The position numbers and the translations under genes are program-made. Below are positions 22,387-34,066 of a DNA stretch of 53,335 bases, piece by piece. The notes under the pieces are model-generated. The model was not told the origin of the DNA. It did no database searches and saw only the letters and a list, made by a program, of their open reading frames with translations. The number at the start of each line of letters is the position of its first letter. Within the stretch, counting starts at the first letter, position 1. Source of the stretch: Acidobacteriota bacterium (GTDB lineage: Bacteria; Acidobacteriota; Blastocatellia; Pyrinomonadales; Pyrinomonadaceae); assembly GCA_029557535.1 (NCBI GenBank), contig JAKQII010000103.1, forward strand, positions 1 through 53,335, given 5' to 3'.

Positions 22387-22771
22387 TGATGACCGGTTCG
22401 TCGATCGCCGCCACGGTCGCTATCGCTTGCGGCCGGTTCGCGATAAACAGAACTTCGCGCGAGATGAGATCGAGCCTCACGGTCTGGAACGGAAACGCAA
22501 AGTCGTAGCTTTTGCTCTTGGCGCCGATGAGGAAAGTGTTGCCGAACTGAAGGTCGCGGATCCGAAAGCAGCCGAAATCGTTCGTGATCACATTGCGCTG
22601 ATCGAGCGTCGTCAGGTCCAGGACGAGGATGCTGACGCGCCGCGCAGGCCTTTTATCGTCGGTCATTACCCTGCCGTTGATCTCACCTCGGATGTCGATC
22701 TGCGCATCGGCAGCAACGGCGAAGCAAAGTGAAATGACAACTATCCCGAAGCTGATCAGGTGTCTTCGCAT
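22367..22771 (-). CDS. Exported carboxypeptidase-regulatory-like domain protein
   Basis: The 134-aa product starts MRRHLISFGIVVISLC (ATG 22771) and has a signal peptide (1-24) ending ADAQ. The mature part resembles a carboxypeptidase regulatory-like / TonB-receptor plug-associated beta-sandwich (GEINGRVMTDDKRPARRVSI, then TNDFGCFRIRDLQFGN). Such domains are usually parts of larger surface proteins; here it stands alone. Function unknown. Its last 20 bp overlap the last 20 bp of the HDAC-family gene in convergent orientation. Confidence 0.7.
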   Translation of the reverse strand: MRRHLISFGIVVISLCFAVAADAQIDIRGEINGRVMTDDKRPARRVSILVLDLTTLDQRNVITNDFGCFRIRDLQFGNTFLIGAKSKSYDFAFPFQTVRLDLISREVLFIANRPQAIATVAAIDEPVIIISKAP

Positions 22772-22853
22772 AAAAAGGGTAATCAGTTTTGGCGTTCTCC
22801 AAAAGATACCCCGAAAGCCCTCCTGTTTCCAGAAGAGCACCGAACGGCGATTT

Positions 22854-22883
22854 TAGACACCTTATTCTCAACTGTGTTAGAAT
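22854..22883 (+). promoter_or_regulatory. Promoter for the zinc-ribbon protein gene
   Basis: -35 TAGACA (22854-22859, 5 of 6) and -10 TAGAAT (22878-22883, 5 of 6) with an 18-bp spacer. The predicted start lies about 28 nt before the ATG, and AAGGAG (about 22900-22905) is a good ribosome-binding site. Confidence 0.6.
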
Positions 22884-22916
22884 CCGGGCATAAACCAATA
22901 AGGAGATGACATCGCA

Positions 22917-23198
22917 ATGCCCGACATTGAGATCACGTGCGTGCAGTGTAAGGAGGTGTTTCTTTTCGGCGAAAAGGAGCAAGAGATCTTCTATCAACGC
23001 AATATGATGACGCCGCAACGTTGTCAGAAATGCCGGTCAAAGCGCGCCGGGTCGGGCAACAATGTGCCGGCAAGGTTCGAGATCGTGTGCGATCATTGCG
23101 GTAAACACGATCACGTCCCGTTCCAGCCGAAGGTCGGCCGTTCCGTGCTCTGCCGCGAATGCTACAACGCCAGCCGCTCAAAGGTCCGGATGGCATAG
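22917..23198 (+). CDS. Two-domain zinc-ribbon protein with a CxxC-x17-CxxC motif
   Basis: The 93-aa product carries two Cys4 knuckle sets. The first is CVQC ... CQKC with 24 residues between. The second is CDHC ... CREC with exactly 17 residues between, which is the CxxC-x17-CxxC motif of a known small-protein family. The first unit resembles the 'probable zinc ribbon' family. Likely a small zinc-binding protein that may contact nucleic acid or protein; no function is assigned. It has its own promoter and a strong AAGGAG site. Confidence 0.85.
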   Translation: MPDIEITCVQCKEVFLFGEKEQEIFYQRNMMTPQRCQKCRSKRAGSGNNVPARFEIVCDHCGKHDHVPFQPKVGRSVLCRECYNASRSKVRMA

Positions 23199-23275
23199 AT
23201 CCAATTTCTCGGAATCGGAACTCACTATTGACCGGACGGTATTGCGATCCTCCGGTGACCACGCGGAAAACCCGA

Positions 23276-24073
23276 ATGAGCCAGTTTGAGACCGTAATAT
23301 TCACGATGACGGACAACGTCGCCGTGATCGCCATGAACCGGCCGGAGGCACTGAATGCCCTTTCGCTCCAGTTGACGAAGGATCTGCGTTCGGCGATCGG
23401 ACAGGCGATCGCCGACGGCGCGCGTGCCGTCATTCTGACCGGCGAGGGGCGCGCCTTTTGTGCTGGTGGCGACTTGCGCGAGATGCAGATGATGTGGCAG
23501 ATGGAAGGCCGGATCGAGGCGTTCATGGAAGAACCGCTGAAGGCGCTTCACGACGTGATACTCTCGATTCGGGAAACACCGGTTCCGTTCATCGCGGCGG
23601 TTCAGGGACTCTGCGCCGGCGCAGGTACGAACTTCGCGCTCGCGTGCGACATCGTATTCGCCGCTCGCGGTGCAACGTTCAATGAGGCCTTTGTCAGGAT
23701 CGGGCTTTCGCCTGATTGCGGCGGAACGTTTTTCCTGCCGCGTGCGATCGGTGAGAAACTGGCGGCTGAAATTCTCATGACGGGTGAAACAATTCCGGCC
23801 GAACGCGCGTTAGACATCGGGATGATCAATCGTGTGGTTGAGCAGGAAGAACTGATGAACGAAGCGTTGGGCATGGCGGCACGGCTCGCGGCGGCTCCGA
23901 CTGCTTCGATCGGCCGGATCAAGCAATTGATGAACACGACGTTTTCGAACGACCTCGAGTCGCAACTCGATCTCGAGCATCGCCTTCAGATCGATTCCGG
24001 AAAAGGGAACGACTTTCGTGAGGGCGTCCAGGCGTTTTTCGAAAAGCGCGCGCCGGAGTTTACCGGCACTTGA
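23276..24073 (+). CDS. Enoyl-CoA hydratase/isomerase family protein, PaaG-like
   Basis: Crotonase-fold protein of 265 aa from the ATG at 23276 (MSQFETVIFTM); an upstream in-frame extension to 23159 overlaps the previous gene and lacks homology. The oxyanion-hole segments AFCAGGDLREM and GLCAGAGTNFAL are present. The two glutamates of true hydratases are absent: GAGTNFAL replaces GGGCELAM and NEAFVRIGL replaces QPEILLG. Instead Asp147 in LSPDCGGTFFLPR matches the catalytic Asp of PaaG/enoyl-CoA isomerases, and the C-terminus (DFREGVQAFFEKRAPEFTG) is PaaG-like. It is probably a 1,2-epoxyphenylacetyl-CoA or delta3-delta2-enoyl-CoA isomerase. No other paa gene is nearby, so general fatty-acid oxidation is equally possible. 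Confidence 0.85.
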   Translation: MSQFETVIFTMTDNVAVIAMNRPEALNALSLQLTKDLRSAIGQAIADGARAVILTGEGRAFCAGGDLREMQMMWQMEGRIEAFMEEPLKALHDVILSIRETPVPFIAAVQGLCAGAGTNFALACDIVFAARGATFNEAFVRIGLSPDCGGTFFLPRAIGEKLAAEILMTGETIPAERALDIGMINRVVEQEELMNEALGMAARLAAAPTASIGRIKQLMNTTFSNDLESQLDLEHRLQIDSGKGNDFREGVQAFFEKRAPEFTGT

Positions 24074-24097
24074 GTTTGGGACAGTTTGAGAGTTTGG

Positions 24098-24130
24098 GCC
24101 GTCGGGTTGAAACTCGGCGGCTTCTTATTT
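24098..24130 (+). terminator. Rho-independent terminator after the PaaG-like gene
   Basis: A 10-bp stem with two wobble pairs (starting GCCGTCGGGT at 24098, paired with ACTCGGCGGC ending at 24121) and a TGAA-type tetraloop. It is followed by TTCTTATTTT. Confidence 0.75.
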
Positions 24131-24175
24131 TGAGAGCTTTCTTATCAATGATCAGGGTTCACGATTTCGCGCTTC

Positions 24176-24196
24176 TTGAATCTTGAATTTTGAATC
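24176..24196. repeat. Heptamer repeat upstream of the MFS gene
   Basis: Three 7-bp units (TTGAATC, TTGAATT, TTGAATC) end 29 bp before the MFS start codon. Confidence 0.5.
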
Positions 24197-24225
24197 TCGA
24201 TCGGTTGTCGAATTTTCATCGAGCG

Positions 24226-25512
24226 ATGAACCTGACCTATTCACAACTTCTCAGGGGAAACAGGAATTTCCGCAATCTGTTTGCGGGCCAGCTGATCTCC
24301 GAACTCGGCAACTGGTTCAATTACATTGCCGGGCTCGGACTGATCCGTTTGGTCACCGATGCCGCTCCGGAAGCCGCCGGAATACTTCTGCTTTCAAGAA
24401 TGCTCCCGTGGTCGTTGCTTGCTCCGTTTGCGGGTACGCTCGCCGACCGGTTGTCACGGCGCCAGATAATGTTCTGGACCGACATCGCCCGAGCGTTCCT
24501 GGCGCTCGTCTTCCTGCTCGTCAAGACCCGTGACGACCTTTGGATCGCGTATTCCGGTGCCGTTGTACTCTCTGTCGCGACCGCGTTTTTCGACGGCGCG
24601 AAGAACGCGTCCGTGCCTAACATTGCCGGTCGCGAGGGCTTACTTGCGGGAACCGCGCTGATGTTCTCGTCCAGGTTTCTGCTGATGGCGATCGGATCCG
24701 CGCTCGGTGGCATCGCTTCGGCCTATTTCGGCTACGAGATCGCGTTCTTGATCAACGCCGCCTCTTTTCTGGTATCTGCGTATTCGGTCTGGCTGATCCC
24801 GGAGGACGCCACTCGCGCGAACGACACGGCGACACGCGAAAAGGAGCCGTTCATGAGCGAATTGCGTGAGGGAATGCGCTACACGCTGACCAACCATTTC
24901 GCCCTGACGATCCTGCTGATGAACATCGTTTGGGCGATCGGTGGCGGTGCGACGTTCTTGAGTTTCGAAGGGCTCGCAACGAAAGTCTTCGGTTCGTTCG
25001 ATCACGGACCTGATTTCATCATTGCCGCGCTGATGACCGCGAACGGAATCGGACTGTCGGTCGGGATGCTTGTCGCGCATCGCGTCAGCTCGTTCGTCGA
25101 GCGGATAGGTGTCGAGCGCGGGTTCATCGGCTGGTCGCTGTTGGTTCACGGTGCGCTCTTTGCGATCGGAGGCTGGATGCCGACCTTTTGGTTGACGGCG
25201 GTATTCGTGATCGCTTCGCGAATTGTCGTCGGAGCCGAGTACGCGGTTCAGGAGACGATCTTTCAGCGCGGCCTGCCGGATCACATCCGCGGGCGGATCA
25301 CGACGCTCGACCGCGGCGCGGAGATCACGGTTTTCAGTCTCTCCAATCTGGCGGCGGGATACTCTCTTACCGTGATATCGGCGCAGCTTCTGACGACACT
25401 TTCAGGACTGCTTGCCGGGAGCTCGGGATTGATCTGGTTCTTGCGTCAGAAGGGAGCAGTGACCGAGACGGTCGCCGGGGAGAAGCTTTCGGGCGCCGAG
25501 GGCCAGCCGTGA
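24226..25512 (+). CDS. MFS transporter, EntS/MFS_3-like exporter
   Basis: Inner-membrane major-facilitator protein of 428 aa with about 12 hydrophobic helices. Features include LISELGNWFNYIAGLGLI in TM1, the loop 2-3 motif AGTLADRLSRRQIM and the 7-8 region VAHRVSSFVERIGVERGF. The style matches the MFS_3 / enterobactin-exporter group of proton-driven exporters; the substrate is unknown. The ATG at 24226 begins MNLTYSQLLRGNRNFRNLF; an upstream TTG at 24190 lies inside the heptamer repeat and is rejected. It converges with the gene at 25513, sharing no spacer. Confidence 0.85.
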   Translation: MNLTYSQLLRGNRNFRNLFAGQLISELGNWFNYIAGLGLIRLVTDAAPEAAGILLLSRMLPWSLLAPFAGTLADRLSRRQIMFWTDIARAFLALVFLLVKTRDDLWIAYSGAVVLSVATAFFDGAKNASVPNIAGREGLLAGTALMFSSRFLLMAIGSALGGIASAYFGYEIAFLINAASFLVSAYSVWLIPEDATRANDTATREKEPFMSELREGMRYTLTNHFALTILLMNIVWAIGGGATFLSFEGLATKVFGSFDHGPDFIIAALMTANGIGLSVGMLVAHRVSSFVERIGVERGFIGWSLLVHGALFAIGGWMPTFWLTAVFVIASRIVVGAEYAVQETIFQRGLPDHIRGRITTLDRGAEITVFSLSNLAAGYSLTVISAQLLTTLSGLLAGSSGLIWFLRQKGAVTETVAGEKLSGAEGQP

Positions 25513-26448
25513 TCAGGCCGTTACGATCACGGCCTTTGCGCCCGTCAGTTCGCTGAAATCCTTGGTGTAGATCGTATCGACCTTCCTTACCTCACCGATC
25601 GTTTCGACGAGTTCCTGGGTGGTCATGAATCCGTCTTCGGTGTGGGCGATCGCCCAGTTCTTGATATGCGAGGCGGTTCGGAGCATTTCTTCGACGAGCC
25701 GTAAGTACTGCGACTTCGTCTCACAGAGAGTTCCGAGCCGGCCAGCCTGCCTATGCTCAACGTCGTCCCAGAACTCGTCGCTCCCCCGGAGCCATTCCTC
25801 ACGCCATGCAGTCCAGCCAAGATATTTCCGCTGGCTCAGATTGTGCGCCCGCGGTAGACGCAGAAACATCAGATCGGGGCCGAAGGTTTCGGCGATGAAA
25901 TCGTATCCGCTACGGTTGGCGGCCGTGTTCGCGCGCCCATTTTCAAATGGCGCGGGCATCGCGGTTCGCAGCCGTTTGAAGACGGTCGATAGCGGTTGAC
26001 GGAGTTCGCGCGTCGACTCGTCGAACGAAAGGACGTAATCACCGACACCGAACGCGATCGTCATCGCGATCGCCCTGAGCGTCGGGGTTGAAAGGCCATC
26101 GATTTTCCGTCGAACGTTGTCGAACCACCAGGAATCGGTCTCCGAAAACCAGTTGCGAAGGGCCTGATTTCCCAGTTTGTAACCCGGAACGTACGCGTCT
26201 TCGAGTACCGTTTCGACGTCCTCGTCGGTCATCGTCACGGCGCTGTTTTCGATCGCCGCGACAGCTTTGGCCCAACCGGTCATCGTCAGATCGTTCGCCC
26301 GAACGCCGATTCGCCAGCGCTTCAGATAGCTTCCAAGCGCGGCGTCGCTCGCAAATGGGATCGCGACCTCCGTAAACTTCATCCGCTTCAGAACGGTCAG
26401 TTCGAACGCGAGCCAGCCTCTCGGGATACTTGTCGGAATTGTCAGCAT
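25513..26448 (-). CDS. Degenerate D12-class DNA adenine methyltransferase-like protein
   Basis: The 311-aa product follows the layout of D12-type N6-adenine methyltransferases. There is a motif I-like segment (residues 32-54) with the pattern FxxxxxxxxYLKRWxxxVxANDL. A motif IV position (193-201) reads LMFLRLPRA where active enzymes have xVYLDPPYx. A C-terminal segment (266-292) resembles the conserved 'YNSEGLMSEEEL' region. The glycines of motif I are lost (FASDAALG) and DPPY is absent, so methylation is not expected. This identification is from pattern memory only; fold-level comparison would settle it. The ATG at 26448 overlaps the stop of the upstream HD-GYP gene (ATGCTGA), indicating translational coupling. 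It might act as a SAM- or DNA-binding pseudoenzyme. Confidence 0.6.
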   Translation of the reverse strand: MLTIPTSIPRGWLAFELTVLKRMKFTEVAIPFASDAALGSYLKRWRIGVRANDLTMTGWAKAVAAIENSAVTMTDEDVETVLEDAYVPGYKLGNQALRNWFSETDSWWFDNVRRKIDGLSTPTLRAIAMTIAFGVGDYVLSFDESTRELRQPLSTVFKRLRTAMPAPFENGRANTAANRSGYDFIAETFGPDLMFLRLPRAHNLSQRKYLGWTAWREEWLRGSDEFWDDVEHRQAGRLGTLCETKSQYLRLVEEMLRTASHIKNWAIAHTEDGFMTTQELVETIGEVRKVDTIYTKDFSELTGAKAVIVTA

Positions 26449-27083
26449 GACGTCAGTTCTGCGGGCTCCTCCGGGGCAAAGGAATTGAGTTCGGGAAGAT
26501 CGCCGATCGAGAGGAAAACGCTCACGATTTTCGGGTCGAATTCGATTCCGGACCATTCGATCAGATAGCGCATCGCTTCGCCGGCGGAGATCGCGACCGA
26601 ATAGGGGCGTGAGTCCGTCATTGCGCAGTACGTGTCGACTACACGCAAGATCCTTGCGGCAAGCGGAATATGATCACGTTCGAGCGCGTCCGGGTATCCC
26701 GAACCGTTCCACCATTCGTGATGCCAGCGAACAAGCAGCTGAACCGCGCGCGAATGGCCCCGCCGCGCCGCTTCCTGTTCGCCGATCACCGTGTGGCGCT
26801 GCATGTCGATCCGCTCCTCGTCCCGCAAGACGCGATCCGAACAGATGTAATCCCGTTCCATCATCAATTCGCCGAGGTCGTGCAGCAACGCGGCCTGACG
26901 GAGCGAAAACCGATCGTGCGACGCAAAGTTGAACCGTTCGGCAATTGCGTCGGCCAGCGTCGCCAGACGTTTTCCGTGCGGGTGCGTGTAGCCCTCGAAA
27001 CTGTCGATCTCAGCACTGATCAACGCCGTGACATCGTCATACGGTTCAACCGACGGCGCGTCGGGCGCAAAAATACTGTCCAT
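26442..27083 (-). CDS. HD-GYP domain protein
   Basis: The 213-aa product is almost only an HD-GYP domain, a family whose active members hydrolyse cyclic di-GMP. It has His68-Asp69 (HDLGE), a downstream His96, HHE at 121-123 and GSGYP at 127-131, then IPLAARILRVVDTYCAMT. The usual HDIGK lysine is a glutamate (Glu72), so activity should be tested rather than assumed. No receiver or sensor domain is attached. Translation is coupled to the degenerate methyltransferase gene by a 7-nt overlap. The gene lies 62 bp after the PATAN-J-TPR gene. Confidence 0.85.
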   Translation of the reverse strand: MDSIFAPDAPSVEPYDDVTALISAEIDSFEGYTHPHGKRLATLADAIAERFNFASHDRFSLRQAALLHDLGELMMERDYICSDRVLRDEERIDMQRHTVIGEQEAARRGHSRAVQLLVRWHHEWWNGSGYPDALERDHIPLAARILRVVDTYCAMTDSRPYSVAISAGEAMRYLIEWSGIEFDPKIVSVFLSIGDLPELNSFAPEEPAELTSC

Positions 27084-27145
27084 ACTCGCGGAGTTGGCCT
27101 GAAGAAAAGCGGGTGCAGCAACGAAACTTCAAACTCGGCTACAGT

Positions 27146-28711
27146 TTATGATTTCTGCAGTAAGCTGTCGAGCATCGCGCGGGCCTCGTAGTTGTCCGGC
27201 GCGATTTCCAGAAGACGGTTCAATTCACCCTCAGCCCGTTTGAAAAGATTGTAGTCGATGAAGAATTCGACGAGGAGCAACCGAAACGTCGGATTCTCGG
27301 GCTCAAGTTTGATCGCAGCTTGAAACTCGGTCTCCGCCTTGAATTTTTGCGTGCGGTCGACCGAGAGCACCTTTCCGTAGTACGCATGGTAGCGGGCGAC
27401 GTCTGGAGCCATGGCAACGGCCCGAGTGAGATACGGCAAAGCAGCTTCGTAATCTTCGTCGAGCAAAAGACTGAATCCGTGGTCGAAGATCTCCGAGGCG
27501 TCTCGAAGCTGCTTGTGACTCGTTTGCTGCTGGGCGCGTATGCCGCCTTTGCCCTGACGCTGCAGTTCGGCAAGTATCGACTTGAGCCTGTAATCGTAAC
27601 GCAAGCGCGACTCTTCGTTGCGCAGCGTTTCGTACGCGTGAGCGATCTGCGTAAATGCATTCTGGATTCGGCGAAGCTGTTCGGGCGGCGCTTGCCTGTG
27701 AAATAGATCCGGATGGAATCGTTTTGCGAGGTCGAAGTAGGCCTTCTTGACGCGCGCCGTATCGGATTCGATCGGGATGTTGAGCGTCTCATAGTGCGTT
27801 TCGGATCGCTCGACCTGATTCAGATATGATTCCAGCGGAATCTCGCGCCTCGGAATTGGCGTTGGTGCCGGTTCCGGCTTTGTCGCGACCGCCGGCTCCG
27901 GTCGAACTTCGGCAACGGCATCGGGAACCGTTTTTGCGTCGCGTTTGAGTTCGAGTTTCGCCGACTGCATATCGGCAAGCCGCCGAACACTGATCGCGGA
28001 GTTATACCCGGTCCGGGTCAAATATCCGCCAAGCCAAAGCGCATAAAGGCACTTTAGGTTATCGGCATCCGGCATTCCCGTCAGCCGGTTGATGTCCTCG
28101 ACCCGAAGCATCTCGTTTTCGAATCGCGAGAGAACAAATGCTTCCTGGGGCCAGAGATTGACCTGGGGTGACGACGATACATTGCGTCCGAAAAGTTCTT
28201 TGAAACTCTTGAACCTCCGGATAATGGCATCTTTGGGAAGCTCCCGGGCATGCTTCATCATGATCGTCCGGGTCCCGAGCTGAACGTGAAGATCGCCCTT
28301 CACACGCACCAGCGGGCTAAGGGTCCAACTCCCGTCCTTCCATTTCAAACCGTCGCAGAATATCGATTCGACCTGCCGAGCGATGATGGTTCCGATTGCG
28401 GATTCCGCCATCTTCCCGGACTCGCGCAATGCGGTTGCGAGATGGAGGTCGTTCGTGAATTCGGGGATCGCGATCAGTTCCTTCTTGGTGATCAAATTCG
28501 CATTGAGGAGCAATTCAAACAACCGGTGACGCCGTTGGTTCGATACTGCATAGCACACCTGGCCGTCGCGGAAATAAACGATCGCCTTTGAGTTGTGCGC
28601 GGAGAGCCGCACCGAGCCGTCGAGCCCGGCGTCGAGGACCACGACGAGCAGTTCGGCAAGCGGATAGTCGAAAAGACTTCCGGAGTATTCGAGATTGTCG
28701 AGAGAACTCAT
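27146..28711 (-). CDS. PATAN (DUF4388) - J domain - TPR protein
   Basis: The 521-aa cytoplasmic protein has three parts. The N-terminal PATAN/DUF4388-like domain (about 1-150: EYSGSLFDYPLAELLVVVLD ... GSVRL ... IVYFRDGQVCYAVSN) is typical of bacterial signalling proteins. A Pro/Glu-rich linker covers 265-292. A J domain (about 305-375) carries the HPD motif at 333-335. C-terminal TPR-like helices (about 405-520) complete it. J domains stimulate DnaK ATPase, so the protein probably recruits DnaK to a signalling or surface-motility target. It is the first gene of an apparent three-gene operon with the HD-GYP and D12-like genes and has its own promoter. Confidence 0.85.
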   Translation of the reverse strand: MSSLDNLEYSGSLFDYPLAELLVVVLDAGLDGSVRLSAHNSKAIVYFRDGQVCYAVSNQRRHRLFELLLNANLITKKELIAIPEFTNDLHLATALRESGKMAESAIGTIIARQVESIFCDGLKWKDGSWTLSPLVRVKGDLHVQLGTRTIMMKHARELPKDAIIRRFKSFKELFGRNVSSSPQVNLWPQEAFVLSRFENEMLRVEDINRLTGMPDADNLKCLYALWLGGYLTRTGYNSAISVRRLADMQSAKLELKRDAKTVPDAVAEVRPEPAVATKPEPAPTPIPRREIPLESYLNQVERSETHYETLNIPIESDTARVKKAYFDLAKRFHPDLFHRQAPPEQLRRIQNAFTQIAHAYETLRNEESRLRYDYRLKSILAELQRQGKGGIRAQQQTSHKQLRDASEIFDHGFSLLLDEDYEAALPYLTRAVAMAPDVARYHAYYGKVLSVDRTQKFKAETEFQAAIKLEPENPTFRLLLVEFFIDYNLFKRAEGELNRLLEIAPDNYEARAMLDSLLQKS

Positions 28712-28761
28712 GAAGAAAACGCGATGCGGGACAGCACAAACAATGTTGACCGCCGAAAAAC

Positions 28762-28791
28762 ATCATATCAAACGCGGTGGTCGAAAGTTAA
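28762..28791 (-). promoter_or_regulatory. Promoter for the PATAN-J-TPR operon
   Basis: Minus-strand -35 TTAACT (28786-28791, 4 of 6), 18-bp spacer, -10 TATGAT (28762-28767, 5 of 6). The leader is about 45 nt. Confidence 0.5.
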
Positions 28792-28812
28792 GGAAATATT
28801 TTCAGAACGTCG

Positions 28813-28842
28813 TTGAGTTAGCCGTCGGCGCTCTGCTAAATT
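28813..28842 (+). promoter_or_regulatory. Promoter for the GNAT-Rieske-MOSC-ligA operon
   Basis: -35 TTGAGT (28813-28818), 18-bp spacer, -10 TAAATT (28837-28842). The predicted start is only a few bases before the ATG at 28854, which would make a very short leader. Confidence 0.4.
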
Positions 28843-28853
28843 GTTGACAACAC

Positions 28854-29612
28854 ATGGCCGAGAATAATTCCGTGATTGAGATCCGTGAATGCGTCACGCT
28901 TGACGAACTCGCGGCGTGCGTTCAGCTTCAGCGTGATGTTTTCGCGCTGCCTGAGATCGAAATTTCGCCGGTCCGGCATTTCATCGTGACGAAAAATGCG
29001 GGCGGATTCGCGCTTGGCGCCTTCGCCGGCGGACGCCTCGTCGGGTTTGTCCTGAGTGTGCCGGCGTTTCTTCGCGGCCGGAAGGCGTTCTACTCCCACA
29101 TGACGGCGGTCGATCGTGAATTTCAAAGTCACGGTGTCGGCGCTCGACTGAAATGGGCGCAGCGTGAGCGGGCGCTGTCGGAAGGCGTGAAATTCATCAA
29201 GTGGACGTTTCAACCGGTGCAGGCGAGGAACGCTCATTTCAATCTTGAGAAACTTGGCGCAATCGTCCGCCATTATGAAGCGAACTTTTACGGGACCGAC
29301 TACTCGACTTCGCATCAGGTTGGCGGAGAACTGGGGCTCGACAGCGACCGTCTGTTCGCAGAATGGGCCCTCGAAAGTGAAAAAGTAGTCTGCCTCGCGG
29401 CGGGCGGAAAGTACGTCGAGGACCGGAATCCCGCGCTCGCGATCACGATCCCGGCGAATTGGGACGGTTTGGTCAGAACTGATCTCAAACGTGCGATTGC
29501 CGAGCAGAACCGCATCAGGAGCGAGTTTCAGATCGCATTCTCTCGCGGACTGATCGCGCGTTCGTTCGAGCGACGCCAAGGCGATCCGGCGTACGTTCTT
29601 TACTCAGACTAG
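28854..29612 (+). CDS. GNAT-family acetyltransferase
   Basis: The 252-aa product resembles the predicted GNAT family of COG3375 type. The acetyl-CoA-binding motif A region is about residues 75-105 (SHMTAVDREFQSHGVGARLK), with the family-typical WTFQPVQARNAHFNLEKLGA following. The substrate is unknown. It is the first gene of a plus-strand run, 24 bp before the Rieske gene. Confidence 0.82.
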   Translation: MAENNSVIEIRECVTLDELAACVQLQRDVFALPEIEISPVRHFIVTKNAGGFALGAFAGGRLVGFVLSVPAFLRGRKAFYSHMTAVDREFQSHGVGARLKWAQRERALSEGVKFIKWTFQPVQARNAHFNLEKLGAIVRHYEANFYGTDYSTSHQVGGELGLDSDRLFAEWALESEKVVCLAAGGKYVEDRNPALAITIPANWDGLVRTDLKRAIAEQNRIRSEFQIAFSRGLIARSFERRQGDPAYVLYSD

Positions 29613-29636
29613 TCAGCGGATCGACAATTTGTCCAA

Positions 29637-30673
29637 ATGCAGAAATTCGACATCGATCCTGATATCCGTGTCGCGGAAACGTTGCCCGCGCGTTTCTACA
29701 CCGACGACCTGCTCTTCGAACTCTCGAAAGAACGGATCTTTGCCCGCACTTGGCAGGCAACCGGAATCGCGTCGAAGATCGGATCCGTGCTTCCAACGAC
29801 TTTGCTTGCGGGTTTCTTGGACGAACCGGTTGTTTTCACACGCATGAACGGCCAGCTTCGCTGCCTTTCAAACGTCTGCACGCACCGCGCGAAGATCGTT
29901 GCCGAGGAAGAATGCGGAGCGACGGGTCTCCGTTGCCGTTATCACGGGCGACGGTTCGATCTCGAAGGCCGGTTCGTCTCGATGCCGGAATTCGACGAGG
30001 CGCTCAATTTTCCGTCGGAGCGGGACAATTTGCCGCGAATCGCCGTTGAAACATTTGAAGACCTTGTCCTGGTTTCACTGAATCCCTTGGCGCCGGTCTC
30101 GGAATTTGTCGGCGAGGTCGTCTCGGCGACCGAGGAGCTTTATCGTGAGCGACCGGAGTTCAGATGGGAGCGCGAATACGAGGTGAACGCGCACTGGGCG
30201 CTCTACTGCGAGAATTATCTCGAAGGATTTCATGTGCCGTTTGTTCATGAATCGCTGAACCGCTCGATCGACTACGGCACATATCGCACCGAGACGCACC
30301 GCTATTCGAGCGTCCAGATCGCCGAATCCAGAGATCCGTCGCTGACTTTCGACGGTCGCATTGCCGCGTATTATTACTTCGTGTTTCCGAACCTGATGCT
30401 CAATTATTATCCGTGGGGAATATCCGTGAACGTCGTCGAACCGATCCGGAAGGATCTCACGCAGGTAAGGTACCTGACTTTCGTCGCCGACGAGTCGAAA
30501 CTCGGCGCAGGCGCCGGCGCGGATCTGGACACCGTCGAACTTGAAGATCAGGCGGTCGTCGAGTCGGTGCAGCAAGGAATCCGTTCGCGGTATTATGACC
30601 GCGGCCGTTATTCGCCTTCCCGCGAACGGGGAACGCATCACTTTCACCGGCTGATCGCCGAATTTATGAACGA

Positions 30674-30677
<4 letters not shown>
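29637..30677 (+). CDS. Rieske non-heme iron oxygenase, alpha subunit
   Basis: The 346-aa oxygenase has a Rieske [2Fe-2S] domain with Cys81-x-His83 and Cys100-x2-His103 ligands. A catalytic domain follows in which NYLEGFHVPFVHESL supplies the conserved Asn-Glu and the two iron-binding histidines. It resembles choline/glycine-betaine/carnitine-type monooxygenases more than classical biphenyl dioxygenases; the substrate is not deducible. No reductase or beta subunit is adjacent. Its TGA overlaps the MOSC start (ATGA), indicating tight coupling with that gene. Confidence 0.88.
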
Positions 30678-34040
<3,363 letters not shown>

Positions 34041-34066
34041 GAGGCTATTCTAACCCAATTGCACGG

